Assembly (NCBI GenBank): GCA_016648135.1
Contig: JADDOH010023114.1
Coordinates: 1 to 64,000, forward strand
Reading direction: 5' to 3'
DNA length: 64,000 nucleotides
Source of the DNA: Agrypnia vestita
Lineage: Eukaryota; Arthropoda; Insecta; Trichoptera; Phryganeidae
Program-made: the position numbers and the translations under genes
Notes under the pieces: model-generated
What the model was told of the DNA's origin: nothing
The model's input: only the letters and a program-made list of their open reading frames with translations
Databases searched by the model: none
In this document: positions 22,871 through 34,899 of the stretch, piece after piece
How positions within the stretch are numbered: the stretch's first letter is position 1
Layout: each line of letters begins with the position of its first letter

Positions 22871-24620
22871 GTTCTAAGAAGATAATGCAAGTACAACAAG
22901 TAATGTTTACAGCTCTGCTCTTGTTTCAAAATTTAACGCTGGGGAGGGTCGGGGAGGGAAGCCGGAAGCCGGTCGGTCTGGTTTAATATAAAAAGTTAGT
23001 CACTACAAATGGAGTTGGGCTCGCACGCGAGAAGTTCAGGAAGCGGAATTACTGTCTTGAATAACATAAAAAGCGGGCCATTTAGATTTTCATGATACAA
23101 GTGTTACGTAGTCTCGTAAGGGAAATGGAGGAACGTACACATAGATAACGTAATTTTTTTGGTGAATGTGCAATAAGAAAAACGCAAAAGAATAATGAAA
23201 TTCGCAAAAGAATAATGAAACCATGTTAGCCTCAAAGTGTTCAAAAACTCAGACAATTATTAGAATTGGTATTTTGAATGTGATGAAGAGAAAAGATGAT
23301 GAAGTGGGATGAGAAAAAATTTTTTTTTGAAAATGTCAAGGTGATGTAACCTCTAAAACGGTGTTGAAGCATTCCAATGACAATAAATGCATGAGTGGAC
23401 GATAGGCCATCTTTATTTTTGGTAAAAATTGGACTACGACGCTCAGAAATACAGAATATAAATTAAAAATAAATAAGAACAATAATGGTTTTGCGGTGCA
23501 GGGAGTACTAAGGGTTGGAACTCCCAATGAAAAGAAAAACTTTCCCAGTCAAGTCAAAATAGCGTTTAATTAAAGTATGTTGGGGGGAGACAATGAATAT
23601 TAACAGGCCGATGGCGGAAAAAGGACCAATAAATATTGAAATAGTAATATATTCAGGTATTTATTAAAGTAGAGTACATTAACGCTTGTAGAGGACACGT
23701 ATAAATTATTTAAACGTAGTTTAAAACGTGGAGAGAATAAATTGGACGTGGTTATGCAGAAAGCGTCCAACCCACAAACTGCTAAAAATGAATTAGGTTA
23801 GGACAGCTCACTACGATATCTTCATGTGTTGAAAACGTCCAAGCTCACAGTGCGATAGTTTTTTATAAATTCAATATTTTCTACCCACATCACGGCCATC
23901 ACCGTTAAATTAACTTAAAAACGTCCACAATTTGTTTTATCATTCTGGAATATGAATTAAATAAGCATATTAAAATAATTAAATACTTATGTCCAAGACA
24001 GATAAGTCTTTTCATACAAGAGAAAATTTAAAACAAAAATGACAGATGATTAAATAAACAAATATGCCCTAAATGTTGTATTAAAATTTTATAGAATAAA
24101 TCAAAGTCACATAGTATAAAAAGCTGGCATTTAATAATGTCACTCATATTTAATTGAATACATCCAACTCAAATAGAATAGAATAAGAACTGTTTTTCAT
24201 GCATTTAGAGATTATGGAGAAAGAATCCTATCTGTAAAACGTGTCAAATCTTCGTAAATAAAACTTTTCTCGTATGATTACATTAAAAAACCATAAAAAA
24301 TATCTCTACACTGAGCCCCATGCAAAAGTATGCAAAAATGAATTAAATATCTACGTATGAAGGCATTTTCTCAATTCCATGTTTTTTGAGTTGGACGCTT
24401 TCAGCATAACTATGTCCAGTTGTAATGAGAATTTGGTGAGTGCGTATCAATAAGTAATGACAGAAAAAAATATTTTAAAATTTATAATCCATAAAATATT
24501 TGATATTGTGGAATTAATTTATTTTTGAATACATGAAAAATTACTTACTCAGTTGTTTCATTAAAAAAAATCGTACGTCCAGAGAGTAAATTTTTTTTAT
24601 ATCCAGTGAAGTAAATATGT
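22871..24620. other. No identifiable gene
   Basis: GC-rich run at 22930-22975 (GGGGAGGGTCGGGGAGGG) upstream of a TATAAAAAG; then AT-rich sequence with the repeated word GTCCAA near 23760-24420. No coding region supported. Confidence 0.3.
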
Positions 24621-24659
24621 TCAAGCGGCAATATAATTATTTTATTATATTGCCGCTTG
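24621..24659. repeat. Hairpin, 16-bp perfect arms
   Basis: CAAGCGGCAATATAAT and ATTATATTGCCGCTTG around a 6-nt loop. A second hairpin (TATAGACATTAAT/ATTAATGTCTATA) lies at about 24962-25001. Confidence 0.8.
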
Positions 24660-25001
24660 TACTTGAAATATTAAATAAAATAATTTGTACAGTATATCTT
24701 CCCTTCTATTCCCGTCCCACATCCCCCTCCACTCTCTCCACTCGCTGTTAAATTAAATTACTATATTCCGTGGAAAATTTGTAATTGGCATAATTTTATA
24801 AACCATTATTTTACATTTGTTAAGATGTTGATTTGCTGTTAATTTTCCCCAAAATAAAATAAATAAATAAATAAAATGTGATGGACTTGATAACGTCAAG
24901 AATTATTTTATATTTCATTTTACATATTTTGTCGAACACTTAAAATAATAAACGGTATTTTTATAGACATTAATAAAATACCTAATTAATTAATGTCTAT
25001 A

Positions 25002-25397
25002 ACCCATATAATTTGAAATCCTTCATGATTTGAAATTTTTCAAACCCACAAATCCCAACATGTTTGTTAATTTCATTGTAGAAAACCCCGGTAATTCATA
25101 ATTCGAAATACTTTTTAGCCCCATGCATCAAAATCTTCTAGTTCACATAATTCGAAATTTTACAAAGTTAATAAAAATATCTCCTTTTTTTCTTGTGAGA
25201 ACAATAATTCTATCAATATCATAGTAATAGAAATCTTTTTGTTCTTTGTGTTACCGTAATAAATTGCGTTTTCGAAATGATTTCTTGTAATTATACAAAA
25301 GTAGAGACGTTTTTCACAAAATTTGTGGCTATTTTCAAGAGTTTAACGATTTTCGGAGAATTTTGCAATCGCATCGCGAATTTTTTAAAATAAAAAT
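25002..25397. other. AT-rich spacer
   Basis: The word AATTCGAAAT recurs (25098, 25148, also around 25570-25620), hinting at a decayed short-period repeat. No gene. Confidence 0.4.
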
Positions 25398-25552
25398 AGA
25401 GATGCGAACACGGAATACGTGTCACATCAATATTCTTACTATTTTCAAACTATGAAAATAGTACTAACTTGCTAGTCTGGAGTGAGGTTTGAATCCGCAA
25501 CCTTTGGATCACGAGGCGAGTGTCCTAAGCACAAGACCAACAAGCTACTCTT
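25398..25552 (-). mobile_element. tRNA-derived SINE, family B, copy 1
   Basis: Minus strand starts GAGTAGCTTGTTGGTCTTGT, a tRNA-like A-box region, followed by AGGTTGCGGATTCAAACCTC around the B box, and ends CGTGTTCGCATCTCTATTTT. Matches 44372-44546 over its length, with a deletion in the middle. Confidence 0.8.
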
Positions 25553-25700
25553 ACTTCCTTAATTATACTTACATTTCGAATTAACGGGGTTCTGCATAAT
25601 TCGAAATATTTTTTTGGGTCCATTGAATTTCGTATTAACGACGTTCTACTGTATGTGATTTTTGTGGCGCTACAGTTATTGATAACTAACTAACTTTCCA

Positions 25701-25835
25701 TCACGCCGTTTCCCCGTGGGGGTAGGCAGAGAGGATAGAGCGCCACACTCCTCTGTCCTGACATACAACTCTCGCCTCATCCACATTCATACACCTTCGC
25801 ATGCAAGCTCGCCGATTGTTGAGGCTTCTTCGGTT
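25701..25835 (-). pseudogene. LINE reverse transcriptase C-terminal fragment
   Basis: The minus frame ends RRACMRRCMNVDEARVVCQD then RGVWRSILSAYPHGETA and stop at 25701. This N-R-RACM-R-x-MNVDEA...VWRS-SAYP block is the C-terminal signature of LINE RT proteins abundant in moth genomes (recalled, not searched). Upstream the frame continues through short AAC/CGA-rich simple repeat and then loses similarity, so the insertion is 5'-truncated to about 45 recognisable residues. It has no neighbouring endonuclease or RT core. Dead copy. Confidence 0.75.
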
Positions 25836-26428
25836 GTTGAGGCTGTTGTTATTGCTGTTAAAATTAAATAAAAATACAACAATTAAAAGTCCACTCATTA
25901 TGCACCAAAGATATTTAAGTATTAAGTACGTGTAATTATTATGTTGGGTCGGGAGCGGAGGTTCCCAGGGGAGTTGAGAGGAGACGCGCCACGAAAGCAT
26001 GAGTTACGGGATGTATTTAAGCCCCTCTCTGTGGAAACTAAGTCCGTAGCGAACGCTGAAATAATCCCACTAATAAATAGATTTACAGGCATCGCCCGAC
26101 TCGTTCACAGGACGCGGCCGCGGCATTCTTCCAGCGCGAACTACCCTCCCTCACCCGCTAACAAGTGGGGGGAGTCAAGTGACCAGTCGTCGGGGAAATA
26201 CCTGGAAATCTCTCGAGCCTGTCTATTGTGTATTTCATTGATCGTGAAATGGATTACTTCATCTTTGTCTTATTCTCACGGCAAAGATGGTCTGTTAACA
26301 TCTGTTTCGGTCCATGGTATTTCATGGTCCATTATCCTTGTGCATTCCGTGACCTGTCAATTTACTATAGTATTTAATTTATTTATTTATTTTAAAATAA
26401 TTCATAAGTAAATATTTCATAATATGTT
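25836..26428. other. GC-richer stretch with unrecognised open frame
   Basis: A 156-codon plus frame (25941-26411) begins in a GC-rich part and ends in AT-rich DNA. No domain, signal peptide or family resemblance noticed; listed as nothing identified. Confidence 0.3.
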
Positions 26429-26692
26429 ATATGTGGGGTAAAAAAGCAAAGGCAGCAATATCCAAAAAAAATTGGAATGCAGTCATCGAGGATTACTAAT
26501 TTATGATGTACTGAATTTGAGTTTTTACAGGAAAAATTGCCTTTAAATTTATATGGAACATGATTTTGAATGGGATAGATATATAAAATCTAGAATTCAG
26601 TATATTTTAAATTAGTAATCCTTGGTGACAGCATTCAATATATATATATATATTTTTGGATATTGCTGCCTTTGCTTCCATACCCCACATAT
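26429..26692. mobile_element. Foldback TIR element (264 bp), full-length
   Basis: Ends are inverted: ATATGTGGGGTAAAAAAGCA and, on minus, ATATGTGGGGTATGGAAGCA, both continuing AAGGCAGCAATATCCAAAAA. Inner parts also pair (GATTACTAATTTATGATGTA versus rc of the 26595-26625 stretch), making nearly the whole element a palindrome. Related to 3643-3780 and to the ends of 56943-57406. Confidence 0.85.
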
Positions 26693-29560
26693 GAATTCTA
26701 ATATAAAAACAATAATCATCAATGTATATAATCTAAAACGCAACAGATAGAAGTTTTTTTTAAATTTAGATATTTTTATTATGAAATGGTCAATCATACT
26801 CTTCAAAATTATAATGTTTTAGTAAATAAGTCGCGCTTTATTTTAAAAAAGACGTTTTTACTTGAAGATAATCGTTTTGGAACGCTATAAAAAAAAGTAT
26901 ATTGTAAAAACTAAATAATGTCTACTAAGGGATTTAATCGCGTAAGAATAATAACTTTAACTAGATTACAAATGTGTCTTAAATATATCCGATGGAGACA
27001 TACCACTGTGCCCCAGTACCCTGTCTAAAGAAGAGGTTTAGTTCAACTCTGTACAATGTCACGCTCTGTGATCAGAAAAGTTTTTCACATCGAACATTTT
27101 TCACTGAAAAATAATTGCACATCGTCAGTCAGGGGACGTTTTTCACGATATGATATTACCGCCACCTCGGGCTGTTGTCATAACAGCGGCTCCAGATTAC
27201 GTAGTGGAACCCAAGTTCAGAACCATATCCACCCCAGAGCATCTGAGACGCTCCCCGGGTGCATCGCTCTGAGCGCCGCCGCCGCCGCCGCCCGTACGTG
27301 TGTAATCTCGTTACGGCAGGGGGCGCCCCTCCAGGCCGCGGTGCGGTTCTGCCGGCTTACGGGCCCCAGCTTCAATTTGCATACGCCAGAGGTCATCACG
27401 ACCGTTTTGTGAAGCGCTTCGATGGTTTTTACCGAAGCGTATTTCGCATATTTGATAGTTCGTTAACATAACGGCTCGTATAATTTTTCGCGAGAAGCAC
27501 TTTAACCGATGTCCGAGTAATTTCCGTAGGTACGAAGACATGACAGATGCAAGACTTGCGGAAATAATTGGATATTGCATCGACGGGGACTTTGATATAC
27601 AAATTTCTTAATTTTTGTTCCCCCCCAAAAGATTAAATTCTCTTTATTATGATGACTACATAACTTATTCGACACTTTGAAAAGACACATCACTCACATA
27701 TTATCTAGAAATTAAAATATGTTTCACGAATATAACAAAATTCCTTTCTAGCTATACCTACACGAAAGCATGTAACCAAATGTACCGGAAAATGGAATTA
27801 TCGGTGTATTGGCAAAGCTATGGATTTAATATCAGGTTACCAATAATTTATCGATAATTATGATGGTGTCAAAGAATCTCATGGTATAACTTTATGATGT
27901 AAAACGACAAACTCAAAAAAAACATTTAGATATTTATTTTACACAAAGATTAATTTTTATATTATACACAAAATTATCTAAAAGAAATTGGCTACTCTGA
28001 TTATTATTATCTGATCTATTATTAGTTAATATATTTTGTTTAATTTGTATTTAATATATAATTATTTAATATGCAATGGTCATCATAAATTCGATTTTTT
28101 GTTAAAGAATCAATAGGAACTGTTTAAAATAATATAAAATATAGTTAAAAATAAAATATTGAGATTATTTTAAAATAACTAACTCGACAGATAATAATCA
28201 ATATAATTAATAATTGATGAATTTGCAGTGACCAAATGTTAAAATAGACAATGTATAGTTCGACTGGACTTTTGGATTGAATTTGTTGAAAGACGAAATA
28301 GTCGTCAAGGTATGAATAATAATCAGTAAAATAGGTACCGTGAGTTAGACAAGTCGGAGAAAATTCCACAAAATTCTGAAACGAATCATGTAGTAAACGA
28401 TCCTGCTTTCTACAAATATCGTCATATTATATCTTATTTTCAAAAATATTATAAAATACGTAAATACGGTGAGAAATAATTTACCGAATTTATGGCACTT
28501 ACAAATTTATTATTCACCCTTAATTCGATAATGACATTTATCTATATATACCGATGAATTAGTTAACCGAAAACAGGGAATTCATGTCCTATTATACGCA
28601 TAGCATATGGACGCGTTGTTTACAGGAATTAATTGTGGTGTAATACGTCACAATTACATAAAAATTAATAAATGTAATAGCTGTTACTAACGCAGAATAA
28701 ATTACAAACATTTCAAATATTGTTCCTATTTATTCACTTGTGGGCATGTAAAAGAATATAGTATAATGCGTCAGACCCCCACATCATTTAAATAACGTAA
28801 TAATTTTCGTAATAAAACATAATTATAATTCACATCGGAAGAAAGTACAAAAAGACATTGTAATTTCTTGGGTAAGTTGGTAATAAAAAAGCCTTCATAG
28901 CATTGTTAGTGGAGCACTGACCCAGTTAGTAACTGCCAAGATTAGCACGTTCTTGGATCTGCCGTCTGCACCAAAGTCCTTGAGGCACGTCCTAAAGGAC
29001 ACTGGAGCGAATTCACTTCTCCAAGAACAAAGATTTCCATTGAGCTGAGAAACGGTATAATTTATTTGTATAATAAATCGATATAATATTTATTTCACTG
29101 TTTGTACGGCACGAAGTACGCTTACACAAAAGAGAACGCAATTTTGATAAACAAAATTATAGACATATTATTGATGGATTTGGCGTTTAAGTAAATATTT
29201 TTTTAACTCTGTTAAATATTATATGTTTTACATCTGTTAAATGCATATTGGTATACTATAATATATCTTATATATATAAATGTATCATGTTAATCATATG
29301 TTACAAGTTACAATGTGTAAATTTCGATAATGTATATCTTAACTAGTATATGTATGCATTAACTATTTTATATATTTTAAATATAATTATAGTACCTATA
29401 CATAAAAATACGTACAATGGAATGTACGGTATACTGCAGTTGCCATATTATTATTATTTTTTAATAAACCATAGGAATCTTTGAGGAGATATAAAATATG
29501 AAAATTAAGTAAAAATATATTTTTAATTACCTTTATTAATGAGTAGGACCGATACGCCAG
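26693..29560. other. Gene-free stretch with CpG-rich block
   Basis: 27130-27420 is GC- and CpG-rich, with (GCC)5 at about 27280 and overlapping open frames on both strands (118, 70 and 89 codons). No frame shows a known domain, so no coding call is made; it could be a CpG-rich exon or promoter. The rest is AT-rich without recognised features. Confidence 0.35.
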
Positions 29561-31189
29561 CTTTCGTCCATTAAACGGTCCTGGGAATGGGGTGGGCATC
29601 CAATCACTGTTGTGATGGCTCCTCTTCTTCGCCTTTCAGCTCGATCCTACTCCTAACTGAGTTTACGCCTTGTTAGAGGCAAACAAGCTATCTATCTACG
29701 TCGGGTGAAGGCTCTACGGTTTTTAACGTAGTATTTCCAAACACCCTCGCTTTATTCAAGACCTCCCCAGTTCACGTTGTGTAATTTTTTGTTTCGAACT
29801 ATAGGGGATGAATTGGTTTTGTGGTAACCCTGACGCAAGCTAAACTTAAATTAAATACTGGGGTATGAAGTTCGTGAATGTTCATGGAAACGCAAACAAA
29901 ACTACCTAGCACGTCAATTAAGCCCTACGGTGCAATTGCTAAACATACTATGTTCCGTGGCCCTATATTATTTACCTATCATTCCTACGGACTGAAACCA
30001 CTGCATCTGGTGTAGCTGCGCTTCCAGAGTGCGCGATCCTCTGCTTCCATGCCCTCTCCGCTCGATCCCCCATTGTCCTACCTGTATGGGATCGACCGCC
30101 ATCCACTGGAAAGGTTAGTGACGTGCCGTTATCACATGCGCATGCACATATAGAGTACATAGATCCCCTGAAAGCCCTCGAGTCCTTCGTAGCCGCTCCT
30201 ATGGATGATTCCGTCTTCGACGCCCTCGCTGATTAATAATTTTATCTTCCGCCGTTATCTCGCTGTGCTTATTCCCGACGATCTTTTATATTTACTCTGC
30301 ATTATCTTTATATCAATTACATTGTTACGTTTATTTACTAGCCGGCCTAAGTTCCGTCACCTGTATCTGGCCCTATGTCTCATTCTAGTGGTACGTTGGG
30401 TTCTAATGGATAAGGGGTTTGTAGAAGGTATGTGTAAATGTATGTGTACGCGGAAAATGTGGTTGCTTTAAATTCGGCCCCTCCATACCCAAAGGCTCAT
30501 CGGTGACTGATCCCATCTTCCTTCTCCCGACACGAGTTCCGGATACGTTGACCTGAGCCTGGATGCGCCTTTTCATGTTGGGCCTCTTCTGTGCAAAGTA
30601 CCGCACCATCCCTCGCGTCAGTGTCTGGCGTCCGGGCTCAGAGCCAGTTTGCCCCCCGAATTCCAACTCCTCCAGGTTAAACTAAGTTAAACTACGGTAT
30701 ATATACTGAAGCTACTGTAAAGATGGTCCCGGGCCACCTGTCAAGTCAAAAATATGCGAGTGGGGAGGGGAGTTTCCTAGGCTCCCCAACCCTCGCCTGT
30801 GAGCAACTGCAGCCCATTGGCCATTCGCGACACTACAGTGACTGCAACCACCCTCCCAGGTAGTACTTATTATAATCTGATATGCATCAATACGTTCAAT
30901 CCATTCCAGACGAGGGAAGACATCCGCACGGGTGTTGTGCCACCCGTGAAGAGCCCCCTCATACACTACGTACGAATAGATACATACTAATAAAATATAA
31001 TATACATACATATACTTACATATACAATACATAAATAAATACTTGTAATGGTTGGTTGCCATGTGGTTTCACGAGGCCATGACCCCTCGTATTAGTAGAT
31101 GGAAAGGTGGATCTGGACAGTAGGGATATGCCTAGCCCCTGGCCAGGGATGTCGGTGTATTTTCTCCAAATGGTGTACAGCTAGAATCC
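29561..31189. other. Moderately GC-rich repeat-like block
   Basis: Several minus-strand frames (30160-29972, 30666-30403, 31062-30712) have proline/arginine-rich products with stops nearby and no clear family. The composition and the adjoining minisatellite suggest a decayed retroelement, but no RT or transposase motif is readable. Confidence 0.35.
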
Positions 31190-32605
31190 TGCCATCGATG
31201 ATGATGGGATCTGCCTAATTTTCTCCGACTGATGTGTAACTGGAACCCTGCCATCACTGATGAAGATGATGTCGTCACTATCGAAACGTCACCTGATGAT
31301 ATATAGCTGAACCAACGCTAGTGATGATGATGATGATGATGATACTATCGTAACGTTTCCTGACGATATATATCTGAGACACCGCTAATGATGATGATGA
31401 TACTATCGAAACGCCTCCTGACTACATATGACTGGGAGACCGCTAATGATAATGATGATGATGATACTATTGAAACGTCTCCTGACGACATATAACTGGG
31501 ACACTGCTAATGATGATGATGTTGATGATACTATCGAAACGCCTCCTGACGATATAAAGCTGAACCACCGCTAGTGATGACGATGATGATGATGATACTA
31601 TCAGAACGCCTCCTGACTATATGTGACTGGAACACCGCTAATGAAGATGATGATGATGATGATGCTATTGAAACGTCTCCTGATGATATATAACTGGGGC
31701 ACTGCTAACGATGATGATGTTGATGATACTATCGAAACGCCTCCTGACGATATATAGCTGAAACGCCGCTAATGATGATGATGATGATACTATCGAAACG
31801 CCTCCTGACTGTATATATAACTGGGACACTGCTAATGATGATGATGATGATGATACTATTGAAACGCCTCCTGACTATATACAACTGGGACACTGCTAAT
31901 GATGGTGATGATGATACTATCGAAACGCCTCCTGACTACATACAACTGGGACGCTGCTAATGATGGTGATGATGATGATGCTATTGAAACGTCTCCTGAC
32001 AATATATAACTGGGACACTGCTAATGATGATGATGTTGATGATACTATCGAAACGCCTCCTGACGATATGAAGCTGAACCACCGCTAGTGATGACGATGA
32101 TGATGATGATACTATCAGAACGCCTCCTGACTATATGTGACTGGAACACCGCTAATGAAGGTGATGATGATGGTGATGCTATTGAAACGTCTCCTGACTA
32201 TATATAACTGGGACACTGCTAATGATGATGATGATGATGATACTATTGAAACACTTCCTGACTATATATAACTGGGACACTGCTAACGATGATGTTGATG
32301 AAGATACTATCGCAACGCCTCCTGACTATATACAACTGGGACGCTGCTAATGATGGTGATGATGATGATGCTATTGAAACGTCTCCTGACACTATATAAC
32401 TGGGACACTGCTGATGATGATGATGTTGATGATACTATCGAAACGCCTCCTGACTATATATGACTGGAACACCGCTAATGAAGATGATGATGATGATACT
32501 ATTGAAACATCTCCTGACAATATACAACTGGGACACTGCTAATGATGGTGATGATGATGATGCTATCGAAACGCCGCCTGACTATATATAACTGGGACGC
32601 GGCAT
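31190..32605. repeat. GAT-rich minisatellite, about 20 units of 60-75 bp
   Basis: Each unit has ACTATCGAAACGCCTCCTGA, then a TATATA(A/G)CTG(G/A) part, GGACACTGCTAATG and a variable (GATGAT)n run. Length changes come mainly from the GAT run. A 62-codon open frame at 31772-31960 follows the repeat and is not a gene. Confidence 0.95.
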
Positions 32606-33662
32606 ATGAATAGACAAATAAATACCTAATTAATTAATGAATAATCAATTAAATAAATAAATAGAAATGAATAATTAAGTTCGGCGTCGAGCACACGGGC
32701 CGCGCGATCCCTGGAAGTTCACACACATGCAGAGAAGGGTTATTTGGCAAATTAATTCGCCCCTATTATGGTCAGTACGGATTCAACATGCAAACAAACA
32801 CCTGTGGATAAAAGTATATTTAAAGTTTACGGTACAGGGGTTAACTTTCACTGTCGGCGCTCCTTCCGTCTCTGTCTGGGGTGTCGAACCCGAGACCATT
32901 CTTCTTAATCGTGCGCCACCTTTATATATCGTTATAATCTCAAAACGGAAAGAGGATGACATGACTTACCCATCTGCCGCCGATTATATCCATTCCAGTG
33001 CATCGTAGTTTCACTTTATGTACCTCACTTTATACCTAAGGATTGCGAACACTTGCCTTGCACGCGCATACGATTCACAGGCCCCTAATTAACTATAGTT
33101 CGCGACCTAACCTTTGATCCTGCCATTACGCGCTTATAAGTTTCCGTAGCTGGGGCTTAGTATCCAGCCTCGGCAACTATACGGTGTATATACCTTAATC
33201 AAACCGAAACTAGACATTATTTTCTTTTCCTTGAATTTATATTCCTCGAGATACCGGAATTAGACTCTAGCTCGACAATTGTAAGTATTTATATATCTTA
33301 ATAATACTGCAACATAGTCCTTATTTCCGTCTTACGTATCCGTACTTCCCGGGTCATCGAGACTAGACTCCAATTCTAATGATCATACTCTAATGATTAT
33401 ACGCACCGATATTTTTCATAAAACCCGTTACCCGTTATTTTCTGATGTTACATATTCTTATATTTATCCGAAATACCGGGATTAAGCTTTGAATCTAGGA
33501 TTCCATCCATTTATAAGTTTTAACAAACCCATGAAGCAACCACTTGTCCACTTGTTGTTGTTAAAGAATTGATTGCTTCTATAATAAAACCCCACTAGTC
33601 TACATCTTTATAAGGTCAATACATATTACTTTTAGGGTCCGCCGATTTAGTTTTATTCTTAA

Positions 33663-33663
<1 letters not shown>
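32606..33663. other. Unexplained stretch after minisatellite
   Basis: No gene. Style (scattered CCCG, CGAA words in AT-rich DNA) resembles the degenerate satellite at 34.9-36.6 kb. Confidence 0.3.
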
Positions 33664-33696
<33 letters not shown>

Positions 33697-33697
33697 T
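33664..33697. repeat. (TAT)n microsatellite
   Basis: About 30 bases of uninterrupted ATT/TAT triplets just before the 151-bp array. Confidence 0.95.
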
Positions 33698-33726
33698 AAT
33701 TACACGGCTTAATAGCCTTTTACAAC

Positions 33727-34178
33727 AGGTTTATACATAATTAAAATACAACAAACGATTAAATGTAAAAGAAAAATAAAGGGTATAAATGTAAAAAAGT
33801 ATATATACATAGTTTAAAAATAATGAGGTTAGACATGTATGTAAAAAAAGTATATATGCAAAAAGGTGTAAAGTAGCAGGTTTATACATAATTAAAATAC
33901 AACAAACGATTAAATGTAAAAGAAAAATAAAGGTATAAATGTAAAAAGGTATATATATACATAGTTTAAACATAATGAGGTTAGACATATATGTAAAAAA
34001 AAAGTATATATGCAAAAGTGTAAAGTAGCAGGCTTATACATAATTAAAATACAACAAACGATTAAATGTAAAAGAAAAATAAAGGGTATAAATGTAAAAA
34101 AGTATATATACATAGTTTAAACGTAATGAGGTTAGAAAAATATGAAAAAAAAAGTATATATGCAAAAGTGTAAAGTAG
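33727..34178. repeat. Tandem array, three units of about 151 bp
   Basis: Units start AGGTTTATACATAATTAAAA at 33727 and 33878 and AGGCTTATACATAATTAAAA at about 34029, and all contain AACAAACGATTAAATGTAAA and GTAAAAAAGTATATATACAT-type stretches. Open frames across it (94 and 67 codons, minus) repeat with the unit and are artefacts. Confidence 0.95.
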
Positions 34179-34899
34179 TGATCTCAGAAATTTTTACTCA
34201 CCGATAATATAGCAATATTAAATTTGAATAGCCAGCTATATATATAAAAAATTTAAGACATTATATAAAAATTTAATATTTTGAAAAGAAATGATCGTAT
34301 AATGATTTTTTAAATTTTGAGAGAGATAGTTTTAAAATGTCGACATATGTAGGTAGTTCATTGCCAAATTTGTGCATTGATAATAAAATTATATTATTCT
34401 TAATATAATGTAATGAATATGGTTGCATAATTGACATCTTCGTCGACAGTCTGGAGAAAGTAAAGTTTACACTTAAAGAGGCAATACTGCTTCGTTACTG
34501 ACTTCAGCTGTTAATATGTAATGGTGGGTAATATATATCTTTCGTACACATTGCCGCTTTGTACTTTATATTTTTAATTTCTGTACTCATGTTTTGGTGC
34601 TATTCCGGTACTTTTAATAATTTGCTACTTGTAATTTATATTGTTTAATGTATGTTCTTTTAATTTTATGATATATTTTTTTCATGTAAAAGCCTATACG
34701 CATTGCTGCTCGTTACCTACTCTACATTTTTAATTTTTATACTCATGATTTGGTGCTATTCCTGAAACTTTTAATGTATGTGCTTTTGAAATTTATTTTA
34801 TACTCTTTATGTAAAAGCCTAATGGGCGTAAACAAATAAATAAAAAAAATAAATAAATAATTTTATTATCATCTCGAATATTTGATATCCACTCTCCGG
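34179..34899. other. AT-rich spacer
   Basis: Two similar stretches (TGTACTTTATATTTTTAATT near 34560 and a diverged version near 34720) ending in AAATAAATAAAT tails suggest a duplicated retroelement 3' end. No gene. Confidence 0.35.

Noticed and set aside
25941..26411. 156-codon plus frame
   Set aside because: Starts in GC-rich and ends in AT-rich sequence with changing composition; no motif, no splice context.
30403..30666. Possible LINE ORF on minus
   Set aside because: No endonuclease or RT motif could be read; similarity was only compositional.
33731..34113. Overlapping hydrophobic minus frames of 94 and 67 codons
   Set aside because: Pure translation of the 151-bp tandem repeat.
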